Source: Gyrodactylus bullatarudis (lineage: Eukaryota > Platyhelminthes > Monogenea > Gyrodactylidea > Gyrodactylidae). From it: a DNA stretch of 64,000 nucleotides. The notes below the pieces were generated by a model. The model was not told the origin of the DNA and did no database searches. It saw only the letters and a list, made by a program, of their open reading frames with translations. This document shows, piece by piece, positions 32,698-44,308 of the stretch. The DNA is taken from positions 1 to 64,000 of the forward strand of contig SSNU01000204.1 in the NCBI GenBank assembly GCA_012064415.1, in the 5' to 3' direction. The position numbers and the translations under genes were made by a program. Position 1 is the first letter of the stretch. Every line of letters starts with the position of its first letter.

Positions 32698-35600
32698 GGC
32701 AAAAAAGACAAAAAAGGGGACACTCAAAAGAAGGCTGAGCGGAAAATCCAAAGGTCAATGGCAAAAGCTGGTGAAGAAACCATTGACGAGGTTCTTTCAA
32801 AGATTGCTGCCGAGAAAAAACTCGCCGAAGAGGTTAAAGTCGTTCCAGGCACTAAGCCAACTCCGAGGTCTTACTTTTCAATGACTGCAAAAGAACCAGA
32901 CGAGATTTACATTTTTGGCGGGGAATATCTTGACGGCAAACGTACTACAATGTTTGACAACCTCTACATCTTTAATACTAAAGAAAACACGTGGTCTGAA
33001 GTACAATCTTCAACAAAGCCAGCTCCGAGGTCTTCGCACCAAACAATTCTCGTTAACCTCCCGAATCAGAGTCCGACGCTCTACCTCTTTGGTGGGGAGT
33101 TTGTCTCCAAAAGTCAGACCTCATTTAAGCATTTCAATGATCTCTGGGCCTTCAACACCAAGAATAAGAAATGGCGTCAGGTGAGTGAGAAGTACTACAA
33201 TGACTTTTGACATTCAAAGTCTAATTTCCCCTCTCCAGATCAAAGTGGCTACCGGGCCAACCGGACGAAGTGGATTTCGTCTGGCACCCTGGAAACAGGG
33301 CTTCGTACTCTTTGGTGGATTCTTTGATAACTCAATCTCAACTGTCTACTACAATGACCTGTGGTATTTCAATTGTGCCAATGAGACCTGGACCAAGATC
33401 CAACTACCTGAATCGCCAAAAATCCTGCCCAGATCCAACTTTATCTTTTCCACCAGTCTAGACAACAAGTTCATTTTCATACAAGGTGGTTTCTCACGCA
33501 TCTCTGATCCCAAAAATAAATCATTGGAGCCAGAGCCAAAGGTTCATATTGATTCAATTCAGATTTCATTTTCTGGTATGTAAATTTACCTTTTTAAATT
33601 ACATATTTAAACATACTTCTTATTTCTATACCTTTTTCAGGTCTAGTTCGTAGAATGAAGAAGTCAATTTTGTATTTTTTCATTTTGTATTTGTAAAACT
33701 CAATTGTCTATTTAGTATGTAATTAAGGCTGGAAAAAAAACAAAATTGAATTAACATGAATACTTCACACTGTAGATTGATTGGGTTTTTTTTTCAATTG
33801 TGCACTCGAAAGAGTAATTATAATGACTGTGGAATTTTTTTTAGATCTTTACAATTTTCAATTTCGTATTTTTTCAATTCTCTTTCATAAATATGAATAG
33901 TCAATTTCGTTCAGTTTACGTGCAAAGTTAAATAGAAATAATAATTACAGAAAATATTTATTTTATCAAAAATTATTATCATTAATTAATTATAACTATT
34001 CAGTTAAATCTTCCAAATTCATAGCAGGAATATAAAATCACCTATGACAATTATCATTGATAACACGGGTAGTGATTTGGAAAAATAAATCTTGATCAGG
34101 TTGAACTTTTCTGGAAAAAAATTTTGTGCTGATTTCAGATCTGCTTTCAGAATTTCGCAATATAATATAATGCACCAGCCCACAGTGCAATTGAAAATGA
34201 AATAAATTTTGAAGATGTGAGAATTCAGCGTTTAGTTCCATATTCTTTTTTATTGAAATAATTCTGAAGTCAAAAGATTGCTAGCAGCTCAGAGATCGGA
34301 AATATTGGCTTACCAACGCGATAACGGCAATCCTACCATTCAAGAAGTTAGGCTAAGAAGGTTAGAACTTATTGCTGAGAATGCAAAAGCATCAATAACA
34401 ACAGATAAAATTTTTTCGGCAACTTTTTATATCGAAAAATTTATATTCCTGCTATGAATTTGGAAGATTTAACTGAATAGTTATAATTAATTAATGATAA
34501 TAATTTTTGATAAAATAAATATTTTCTGTAATTATTATTTCTATTTAACTTTGCACGTAAACTGAACGAAATTGAAAATTGTAAAGATCTAAAAAAAATT
34601 CCACAGTCATTATAATTACTCTTTCGAGTGCACAATTGAAAAAAAACCAATCAATCTACAGTGTGAAGTATTCATGTTGATTCAATTTTGTTTTTTTTCC
34701 AGCCTTAATTACAAACTTAATAGACAATTGAGTTTTACAAATACAAAATGAAAAAATACAAAATTGACTTCTTCATTCTACGAACTAGACCTGAAAAAGG
34801 TATAGTATAACATCAAAAATTGTATTTTTAGATTTTGAGGAATTATTGTAATACTTTATCGCGATTTTACCAGAAAAATCTTATCTCAACTTACTTAAAA
34901 GTAGACCGATTGAAAAATCAAATAAATTAATGAAATCATACTAAATCGAGACAAATTTTATTTAATAAAACATCGAGATAATTTAAAAATTATTATTAAC
35001 TTCAAGGTTTTGTTGAGCTTTGCAAATTCTTGAATAATGAAAATCGTGTCTTTACTTATTAGTAGGGCAAATTTATTGAAAAAAATAGCAATAACTCTGC
35101 CAATAAGAATTAAGAACTTTATCTCTTAAATAAAATCTGACATGTAGTGGAAATGTGTTAGCAAAAAAGGGACATGTTATGATTAGAGCCTCAAAAAATA
35201 ATTTTTCAAGATCTAAAAAATTTTATTTTTCGAATTTAAGGTATTATTTTAATACTTTATCGCTAATTTACAACAAATATCTTACATGAACTACTTATAA
35301 GTAAAGAGAATAAAATTTTTAAAAACAAATTAATGTTGAAATTGATCTAAAACATCGAGATAATATCCAAATTACTATTTCCAAGGCTATTTTTGAGCTT
35401 AGCAAATTGTTAGACAATGAAAATCATCTCTCTACCTCAAAAGCATGAGGATTGAGTTCATTGATATGGATGAAATAAAATGCTTTTTTAATGTATTATT
35501 TTAATACCTTATCTTCAAAATAATACATTTTAAGACCTTATAACTTTGAACCCTGATGAAATAGCGGAAAAATTATTTAGTTTAAAATGGTTTTCATAAC

Positions 35601-37285
35601 AGAGGGAATAGCTGGTTAAAATAAGCATTTTAATACTTTTTGAGGCTCTAGTTATGATTTTTATAGCAAAATCAGAAATCTAAGAAATGAAAGAAGGATA
35701 CTGACTAATTCGTAATGAAATTCTTTTCATCATATCTAAAATTTGAGGCATTATTTATCTTGCATAAAATACTTACAATAAACCAAATAAAAACATGAAA
35801 AATCAATTAAAGATGAGATTAAAGTAAAACATCGCGAAAATTCCAAAATCATTATCATCTTCGAGGTTATTTTTGAGCTTCGCAGATTGAAGCCTCTGAT
35901 TATTCAAAAATTAATTGTTTTAAATGGTTCTTAAACGGAACAGAGGGAATAGCTAGTTAAAATAAGCATTTTGAGGCTCCACTTTTTAGTATGTATGAAA
36001 AAGATTTTAAATATTTTCATTTCTGTTAAAGTTGAGACATTTTCTTCGATATTCTCTTGTTTTTCTTGTGTCTGAAAACTCCTCCATTCATTATTAATGC
36101 TGGGTTTCTTTGGATTTTAGACGATGGAAATATTGTTGTGGCCGTTAACAAAATCTCAGGGGCCAAACCGTCACCTCCCAGAACAGGCCTGTCATTTGTC
36201 AAAGTATCCAAAAGTAATAACCAGCTTTTAGTCTTTGGCGGAGTCCATGATGAATACGAAGATGATGATGTCTACAGTACATATTCTGGGGAGATGCTGA
36301 CTCTGGACCCGGCCAGCTCGAAATGGTACAAGTTCAACTTTCAACAAGAACAAAATGATGGGTTAGTCTTTAGTCAATACTATTTAGTCAATAGTCCAAG
36401 TTAATTAGTTTAACCAATGAGCGTTGAGCCATTCATTAACCAATAAGGATTAAGCAAAGGATTATCTCAAACCTACTTAATCTGCTTATTAAAATACCTC
36501 TTAATTCTCTAGTCTAGAGGCCATGGAAACGGATGATGCTGTCCCATGTCCCAGAAGTCATGCAGGTCTTGCAGTTATCAAGAATACACTCTTTCTCTAT
36601 GGCGGAAGATCTGAGAGAGGCTCCAAAACCATAACCCACGATGACATGTTCAGTCTAGATGTTACTAAACCAACTAAATGGAACCTTTTGGATGTTGGCA
36701 CCAAAGAACAAGATTGGTCCACAGATTCTGAGGATTCTTCCGAAGGTGAGTCAATGTGCATGGTCTTTAGTCTTTTTCCAGTTGTATTTTCATATACTAC
36801 GTTTGATATAGAAACCAACTGCAGTTAGAAATTCATATAAAAGAGAACTAGGTCAAAGTTTGAAGAGACCCGATCAAAATACTCTGAAGTAAGAGACTTA
36901 CTCTTATTTAGCTATTTATTAAACCGTAAAGTCCCAGAGAATTTTATTTATCTGACTCGCATTCAATCTTTTTAATGGATATCTCTTGAGCTGACGGATT
37001 CTATATTAACGAAGCAAGATTGAATGCGAGTCATGAAAAAAAATTCTCTGGGAGTTTAAGGCTCAAACTACAAGAAGATGTTGTAGATTTCATGATTAAT
37101 CCTTTCAAATTCCATTGGCAGAGATTGATGCTCCAGTCCCAGAAGATGGCCAAGACTTTCCAACCTACTTTGCCAACAACAAAGATTTTTGGATGGACAT
37201 TGCCAAAGAGGAGAAAGTCAAGGGTAGCGTTGAAAATTTCGCCCAATCCTTGGCCCGTCAATTCTATCGAGATTTACGCGGATAA
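32698..37285 (+). CDS. KLHDC4: Kelch domain-containing protein 4
   Basis: Exons 32698-33180, 33239-33575, 36121-36361, 36513-36745, 37122-37285, all GT-AG with matching phases; 485 codons (human about 520). The N-terminus GKKDKKG is the conserved MGKKgKKeKKG of the family but lacks its ATG: TAG lies directly upstream and the first in-frame ATG is at 32758. Six or so Kelch repeats follow, with GG doublets (FGGEYLDGKR, LFGGEFVSKS, LFGGFFDNS, IQGGFSRI, FGGVHDEYEDDD, LYGGRSERG). An acidic segment (STDSEDSSEG) and a C-terminal FPTYFANNKDFWMDI match the conserved tail (DUF4110 type). It is a beta-propeller scaffold; the molecular role of the family is poorly known. Intron 2 (2.5 kb) carries a foldback element. 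Confidence 0.93.
33629..34802. repeat. Large foldback element in KLHDC4 intron 2
   Basis: Arms of about 400 bp (33629-34036 and 34436-34802) are inverted copies starting CCTTTTTCAGGTCTAGTTCG just inside TATA on both sides. The right arm lacks about 45 bp relative to the left. The non-repeated centre (34037-34435) has two modest open frames on opposite strands. In pre-mRNA it would form a very long hairpin. The TA flank suggests a Tc1/mariner-type origin. Confidence 0.8.
34806..35990. repeat. Diverged tandem repeats, about three units
   Basis: The block AAAACATCGAGATAAT..GAGCTTtGCAAATT recurs near 34968, 35350 and 35825. The block TATTTTAATACTTTATCGC (or close) recurs near 34848, 35241 and 35503. 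The unit is roughly 380-480 bp. Non-coding. Confidence 0.6.
36926..37061. repeat. Hairpin MITE in KLHDC4 intron 4
   Basis: AGTCCCAGAGAATTTT..TGACTCGCATTCAATC on the left is inverted as GATTGAATGCGAGTCA..AAAATTCTCTGGGAGT on the right. A single arm of a relative lies at 61391-61449. Confidence 0.75.
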
Positions 37286-38160
37286 CCAACCTCTTATCAT
37301 GTAAAAACTGTATTTTTATAAATAAATGATGAATTTTACATCCAAGGCCTCAAACTCTTCACATCTTTCTCTCTAGTTTTGGACTCCACCATCAACTGGG
37401 GAAAATGTTTGGGTGTTTTAATTAGAGAATCTACTTGCCCATAAGTAGAGCTGCAAAAATGCCATTCCGAGAGCATAGTTAGAAACTTGGTTCCCTTTTT
37501 TTCTAGTATCAAAAATTCCGTAAGCCGAGAGTTTTTGGCATTTCTTTAGCCTTACCGAGTTGAATGCCCTCTTTTTTTCTAATAACAAGCCCCAAAAACT
37601 TGTTAAAAATTCCATTTTTAACCATATAGGAGGAAGAGAAATCTTTTCATGTCATCGATAATAAAAGGACCAAAAACGATTCAAAGTAAACTTGGAGAGA
37701 AATAAGAGGGGGCAACTTTTCTCTAATTTAACCAAATACAGATCACGTTTACAAATCCAATATGCAAAGCTGTGTTTGGGGTTACAATACAAATTGCTAT
37801 TATTTATTCACGTCAAAAGTAAATTACAACTCTTGTGAAAACATCAAGGAGTAAAAGTTGCTTCTTTTCATATTTAAAAAAATAATAAATCACAATTCAG
37901 AGTGTTTAATGGCGTTGTTTGTAGAGTAATCTTGCATTGTCCACTTTTTATTTATTGGTTAATAAGTAGTAAATAAACAAGTGATTGGCCAACATGTATT
38001 GAGTCAATACTACTATTGACCAGGAATATTGTAGAGGGATACATCTGTGTACACTTTGTATGAGACACTTTTAAAATAATAATAATTAACACTTTAACCA
38101 TAGGATAGATGAAGAAATCACAGACTTGTTAAGAAAAAAATGTCAGTTCCAGTAAATTAA
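37286..38160. other. Convergent 3' region of KLHDC4 and TBC1D23
   Basis: It holds the AATAAA of KLHDC4 at 37321-37326, 36 bases after its stop. No other gene is supported; frames here are short and lack homology. Confidence 0.55.
37321..37326 (+). terminator. KLHDC4 polyadenylation signal
   Basis: AATAAA 36 bases after the KLHDC4 stop codon. Confidence 0.6.
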
Positions 38161-41100
38161 TTAGCCTTTACTGCTGTCACTAAGATAGATGAGTTTCTTT
38201 ATCAAATTGATGGCATCGCCAGACTTGTAGAGGTAGACCCGATAACGATTCGGCTGTTGTCCCATTGAGACAAGCTCTCCATTGCCATAGATGAACGAGA
38301 TGATCTCTGGAATCTTCTTGTTCGTGTTGATTCGTATGATTTCATCAATGCCGATTTTATTGACCACACATTCACGCTCAACACTAGGAGAAGTAGTGAA
38401 TTTCTAGAGTTAAAGAATAATACAAAATTAGTGCCAATAATTTTTCAATGAACTCTACTACGAATAAGAATATTGCAGTTTATTTTGTGGCATACTTATC
38501 AGCTTTTAAATGCCAGATTTATATATCATGACAAAATACTCTGATACGATTCTCAGATTTTCTTCAAACAATTTCATTTTGTTTAAATTCCCGGATACGC
38601 AATCAGGACGAAACTTAGTGATACTGACGCACCGACCTCTCAAAAGAACTAATCAGAGTATTTAAAGCACAGTTTTCTTGTATTAAGTGGAATTCCCGTT
38701 TTTGTTTTTAAGAACAATATGGTTTATAGAGACTGAAAATAAATAACTGACAAAAATGATTCACTAGTTGACATGTGTTGAAACATTTGGTTATTCTGTT
38801 TTGTTTTTCATCCAGCTGGTTAGAGAAATATGAATATTTTTCGAGATTTTCCAATGGTTACTCGATGAAATCATTTCTCGTTTTCTATTTCTAAGAATCA
38901 GAGTCGAAAAAGGTCTTGGAAACGAGTTGGTGAGAAAGCAATACAGCCCTCTCCAAACAGGTTCCCAAAGAAAGCGATGCTCACAGTCTTGTGGACAAGA
39001 ATAAGAGTAATCCACAATGAGCTAATGGATTATGGTCAGACAGTAGTTATCAAAGATATCTGGACCAGTTGAAGCAGATGGTTGCCAAATTAAAGGAGAA
39101 ATTTCCAAGATTCTAACAGATTTCATTTTAAGAAGACAACACCCGACCACATCTGGAAAGAGATGTCAAAAGTTTTTTTCAAGATGAGAATATCGATGTC
39201 ATAGAACATCCACCTTATAGTCCTAATCTAGCCCTACCCCCATCAGATTATCATCTTTTCAGGTCTATACAACCACTTTTAGAGGGTAAAAATAAAGGAG
39301 AGGTCGAAAATGGTCTCAACAACATTTTCGATCCAAAAAATCAAAGTTCAACCCTTAAAGACTCAGAGAAAATGTTTTCAATTGGTTGAAAATGGTAATG
39401 GTTTCAGAACACGCTAATGACAAGTATAGGAATTATTGACGCAAAAACGGACCATATTTAGACTCTGAAAATGGCTAAATTTTTATTTCAAGAAATGAAT
39501 TCAAGGTGATCAAACTTTCTACGGGTATGGTTTCTCGATAAAAGTTTCTTTCTTTTTTCTCTTCGATACCTGTGAGAGATTTTTAAAAAAATTTTCTATA
39601 TTTTCTAGGAAATTTTAATATTTTTACAAAAACGAGTCATTTTAGAATTGTCATAACTTCTCAATAAATCATTGACACTTGATAAGTCATTCGAAAGAAT
39701 ATTAGTTTTTTCTTTCAGAAAAAAGGGGACAATAAATAATTTTTTGAGTTCTGTATGAAAAAAGAGGACTTACATTTTCAATAATTCGATCGTCTTTTGC
39801 CTGAATAACAATCTTGTTGGATAGCCATGTCTTGAACTGTTTACTGACATTGGAAATGGCTCCGCTAAGAGGTACGAATTGAGTTCCAATAAGAGATCGT
39901 TCATCCCGGAGGAAAATGATAAAAATCTCTGTGACTAGGAAATGGCCAGAACCGCATCTGTTATTCTCATTGTTAACGTAGAGACAGTCAAAGAAACCTT
40001 TGAGCTAAATTTTTTGACAATTTAAATACGTTTTTAATGAAAAACATCATTAAAGAAAAAATTGGAGTCTTAATTAATTTTCAATTTACCAATTTTCAAC
40101 TTTTTCAACGTTTGACCTCAAGATTTTTGTTGATTTCATCGTCGAAATCGATGAAAAAATATGAGCTCACAAGTTGAAAGAGTGGAAATTCGGCGCATTT
40201 TCGAAATTAAAAAACAGCCTAATTCTACTATCAATCAGAATTGCAAGCCCCCTTGACATCACTGAGAAGGAATTTGTCGATTGCTCCCAAGCAACAAGAA
40301 AGAAGGGAAAAAGAGAAAAAGAGCGCATCCCGGCCCTCAGACAATAGACGAGGACTTATTGGTCGTGAACGATTGAATGAAGGCTATTGGCCAGATTTTA
40401 TAATGTTCTCTAAATATATCAAGTCGGTGTTTGGTCAGAAGAGAACCGACAAAAATAAAGCTTTATTCAGTCAGCTTTACTTTGGTCAAATTGAGATTTT
40501 TGTAAAAATTGTAAATTCTCATCTCATATCAATTAGGTTTAAATGTTAGAAATCGGACAGGCAAGTTTCGAATACATACAAGAGAGTCCTGGTTTACTGA
40601 CTAGTCTAATTAATTCAGTAAACCATAGTCTCGACGAAACGGGTCTACATCTGCCATCATTTGGGTCTCTTAAAAAGAACCGACACCTGTTTTAGTAGAA
40701 ATAACAAAGAGAACATACTTCTGATCGTTTTTCAAGATTGCAGACAACAATTCGATCGCCCAGTAGACATTCATCAAGACCATTCTCACGGTGTGGAAAA
40801 TCTTTAAGGTCTTTTGCATTTTCATTCAACGAGTCTTGCAGTAAAAGCTGGTCATAGTCCAAGGGAGCAATCTTCATACTTTTCCTTATAGCATCCAACT
40901 TGGGAGAATTTCTAACACCTTCATTCTCAGGCCTGGAAAAAAAAATTTTGATTGGGAGTCTTCTGAGTTCAGTGAGGAACTATCAATTATCTCAAATAAA
41001 CAATAATTCTAATTTCATGTTTCATATAAATCAATCCTGAAGATACCAGGGGTCATATATGACCTCTGTGTTCTATTCTTTTTTGATATTATACCACTAA

Positions 41101-44100
41101 CTAAAGTTGGTTGATACGGAGTTGGGAATCTATGATTTTTACAGAAATTTCGATTTTTTCATCAAGAATTCGAATTTTTTAAAGATTTTTTTTGGGATCC
41201 TACTCATGTTGCCCACTTTTACCAGTTGAAGAAAAAAAATCTGAAAAAAAAATTATTTTTATGAAAAATATAGTCATTTTTCAAATTCCCATTTGGCGCC
41301 AAAATCCCATTTTTTCGAACTTTGAGCTGAAAATATTTGTTGATTTGAAAGTAGGAGGTCGATCGAAAGAGTTTTTCAGGATCAAGATTAGACAAGAAAA
41401 TCAATTCAACTCAATCTTATCTGGTGAATAACCTCATTATCGTTTGGGAGCTGAATTTCGATCATTTTCACTAGTTGAAAATCAATGAAATTTCGATAAT
41501 TCAAAATCTCTCAAAAATGGGGTAACTGTCGGTAATTTGACGGTGCTAGTCAGCTTTCTTGTCTAATCTTGATCCTGAAAATCAAAATTTGATCAACCTC
41601 CCACTTTCAAATCAATAAAAATTTTCGGTTCAAAGTTCGAAAAAATGGGATTTTGGCGCCCAATGATACTTTTTGATCGAAATTACTAAACTTATCTATG
41701 TACAGAGATGATAAAACTCATCTCCATAGAAGCTGAATAGTTAATTCAGAACAAGGTATACTTTTTATGCATGATATCAATAAGCAGACCCATCAAGAGA
41801 TAAATTTCAACCCCATTTTTACCTTAAATCTTCAATATCAAAGTTTTTTTGTAATCAGATCAAATAAAATTGATAAGATATCCCTTTTGACATTAACTGA
41901 CATCCTCTCGTTGGCGAATTTTTTTTAACTACTCACCAGTAGATGGGAATTTTAATATAGTGAATCTGACCCTGGTGAAATTATGTAAAAGAAAACATTA
42001 TTTTTTCAATTTTGTCATAGACAATGTTTTTATCATCACATTTTAAGTAGTTCTTTGAGTGAATCAAACTCAAAACTTTTTCTTTCTAATTAAATTACAG
42101 TTCTAAAGTGTACTGTTCAGAACCTTTCATAACTTTAAGCCTTTAAATATTGAAACTCACTTTTGGGTATTCTGTAGGGGTAATTTTCCAGCTGTCTCTT
42201 CTTCACTGCTAGTTTCATCGTCAATTGTAAATACTGAGTCAGTGTTACGATAGGCTCTCTGATCCTGGCCAGTAACGCCGGTCTGTTGGGTTGCTGTCTT
42301 GGCAAAGCTTGGGTAAATTTTGTTTGTAAACTGCTGAGTTTCAACTCCCTGCTGGTTGAAGAGGGACGAGAATTTTTTGAATAACCCCTCGTTGGCCATG
42401 TTGACAGCTTTCTGGGCAGTGTTCTGCAAGGCGTTGGGAAGTTGGTTTTTCATAATAGAATTCGTACCACTGAGGGACATTGTACTCTGAACCTTTGGGT
42501 CTGTCTTGCAAACAAGACATCGTTCGATGCTGTGGTTTGAAAAATGTTCCTTTATGCCAAATGTGCCAAGAGCTTCATGTAGAGCTGCATAGCCACCCTC
42601 CAGGACAGAAACATTGCAAATTTGTAGGCGTAGAAAATAGGCTATGACCATGTTCAAGTTGGAGACATTCTCACTAAACTTTTCCTCTTCGAAGCTTCCA
42701 TCCCACACCGATCCCATTAGGATTATATGGCCTATTTTGGCCTTGGTCTTTCTCTGCATCTCGAATAGGGCTTGGACTTTCTTCTTGAATGAAATTGGAT
42801 CTTCCACTTTGAGTTTGGCATCGAGGAAGAAGGCCGCCTTCAAATGGCCTGCATTGTACTCCTCCGGGCTTCTAAGGTCAATTGGCAGATAGTCAATTTC
42901 ACATTCCTCCTCACTACTGCCCAAATCATCGTTATTTGATGTTTGATAATTTTTCAGGGCTGTTTTGTGCCATCCGATCAACTCTTGTGGGCTAACATGA
43001 AGGCATAAGGCGGAACTGAAAAGATTTTGAGATTTTGTAATGTCAACATTGAAGAATAAAAGCTCCAAGTACTGCTGACGGAATGAGTTCGGGGTGGAGT
43101 TAAAGTAACTCAAGGCAATAGCGATGAGACTGGATAGATCACTAACCTCCATGGGTTCAGTTAGGGCGAGAACTTTATTCAAAAGTTCCTCTTTCTCATA
43201 GATTTTAAGTTTTATCCGAGACTTGAATTCCAAGTCCTTGATCAAGGCTTCTTCGTCGTCTGAGATGGGATCATCTTCATCTTCAGGGTAAATTAAATCC
43301 GATTTGGCATTTACCAACAACACCAATGCAATGAAAATTTTCAAGAGCGGATTCGATTGCAGAAAGTACAAATCCCATAGAGCATACGCAGTTGGACGTT
43401 TAGTTGATGAAGCGAAAAGGGAAGTGAACCAATCAAGGGAAAACTTTTCAAACGATAAGCGATTACATTCAAATAGGCTGCAAACAAGAGGTTCATGATA
43501 CTGTAATAACAGTCTAAGGACGTTACATGTTCGGTTATCCTCGAGAAAACCATTGGCTATAAAACGATGTTGAATTGAGAGGAAGAAAGTGTACAACTCT
43601 GAAGGTCTGGAACATTCCAAGACTTCATAAAGAATACACAAAATCTCGAGCCATCCATTTTTTAAATCAAATGTCTTGGAATATTCCGAGCAGTACATGA
43701 GAATGATCTGAGCGAATTTCTGGCCTAAACTCTCTGCTGTCTCTGAATTCGATGATTTAACACAATCAAAATCAACTTCTGCTACTTCTTCATCATCATC
43801 TGAATTAACCGAGAGCTTCTCAAAAATATCCTGATTTCTCGAGTTTATTTGACAGTTTAAAGTCTGTGCATTTGACAATGCACGTTCTGCTGTCTCTTTA
43901 GCTGCCAACAAAAGACTCTCATCAATATTAGAAATTGGAATGAAATCATTATCTGTGATTGATGAGAGTTCATTTGGCTTTAGATATAATCGCCAGATAT
44001 CTCTACGTAGGTGATTTGGAAAAGGACGATTTTGGCAAATTTGTCGGATTGAATTAAAAGTTGGATTATCCTCTATTAGAAAGTAATTTGGATAATTTAC

Positions 44101-44164
44101 CTAAAATCAGTATTTCCAAGTCTACTTTCCAGTTAGTATCGTCATCATCAGAGGAAATTGACAT
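38161..44164 (-). CDS. TBC1D23: TBC1D23, endosome-to-Golgi tethering adaptor
   Basis: Five exons: 44164-44101, 44072-42161, 40932-40719, 40004-39774, 38403-38161; 887 residues (human 699). Intron 1 is only 28 nt, and the apparent stop at 42157 lies inside a gtgagt donor. Exon 1 has NWKVDLEIL, followed by ICQNRPFPNHLRRDIWRLYL, the TBC start. The TBC domain (to about 290) contains WFTSLFASSTKR and LVLLVNAKSDLIY. The rhodanese-like domain (about 414-535) has the hallmark IDLRSPEEYNAGHLKAAFFL. The last two exons encode the PH-like C-terminal domain (GHFLVTEIFIIFLRDE; PEIISFIYGN). In mammals the N-terminal part binds golgin-97/245 and the C-terminal domain binds FAM21 of the WASH complex, capturing endosome-derived vesicles at the trans-Golgi. 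The TBC domain is regarded as catalytically inactive. It converges with KLHDC4. Confidence 0.95.
38780..39520 (+). pseudogene. mariner transposase relic in TBC1D23 intron 4
   Basis: The plus frame at about 38895-39025 reads KRSWKRVGEKAIQPSPNRF then KKAMLTVLWT. At about 39130-39290, EDNTRPHLERDVKSFF and VIEHPPYSPNLALPPSDYHL are found. These are the D-N-x-R-P-H and HPPYSPDLAPSDYHLF signatures of mariner (DD34D), with a two-residue insertion and stops between blocks. It lies antisense to TBC1D23. Confidence 0.8.
40100..40545. repeat. Family A foldback remnant carrying a PLE tail stub
   Basis: 40108-40222 and 40481-40545 match the right half of the element at 27031-27624 (GGCGCATTTTCGAAATT; ATATCAATTAGGTTTAAA). 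Between them, 40410-40470 resembles the PLE tail: ATATCAAG, TCGGT, ACCGAC, AATAAAGCTTTATT. TCGGT (40424-40428) and ACCGA (40445-40449) are perfectly complementary, but the core reads CAGAAGA and GAAA is lost. Confidence 0.5.
41125..41665. repeat. Foldback MITE, family A relative, in TBC1D23 intron 2
   Basis: The inner arms (41292-41400 and 41555-41660) are inverted: GGCGCCAAAATCCCATTTTT, TCAGGATCAAGATTAGACAA. The left flank (41125-41180) matches the ends at 53560 and 55425. A shortened copy of 41146-41525 is at 55430-55690. Confidence 0.75.
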
Positions 44165-44308
44165 TTTAGTATTTCAAGACTTTTGAATTAACATATAACT
44201 AAAAGTCTTTATTTTTATTAATTTCAGTCTTCATGTTGTTTGAATTGTTCTACATCCAACTTTATTAATTTAAATTTTCTCAGAGAAATAATTTAGGTTC
44301 AAATCTTT
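44165..44308. promoter_or_regulatory. Bidirectional promoter, TBC1D23 / unknown gene
   Basis: 144 bp between divergent start codons. AT-rich, with no recognisable core element. Confidence 0.55.

Noticed and set aside
34237..34460. Exon inside the KLHDC4 intron foldback
   Set aside because: The frame is open for about 60 residues but lacks supported splice sites in phase with KLHDC4; kept only as an observation.
40424..40470. Fifth functional hammerhead
   Set aside because: The 5-bp pairing is perfect, but the core reads CAGAAGA and the GAAA is lost, so it is counted only as a decayed relative.
40241..40549. Coding gene of 102 residues
   Set aside because: The frame runs through repeat DNA (family A arms and a PLE tail) inside a TBC1D23 intron and has no homology.
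42157..42160. TBC1D23 ending at the in-frame TGA at 42157
   Set aside because: The TGA is part of a gtgagt donor. Three downstream exons in correct phase supply the PH-like C-terminal domain.
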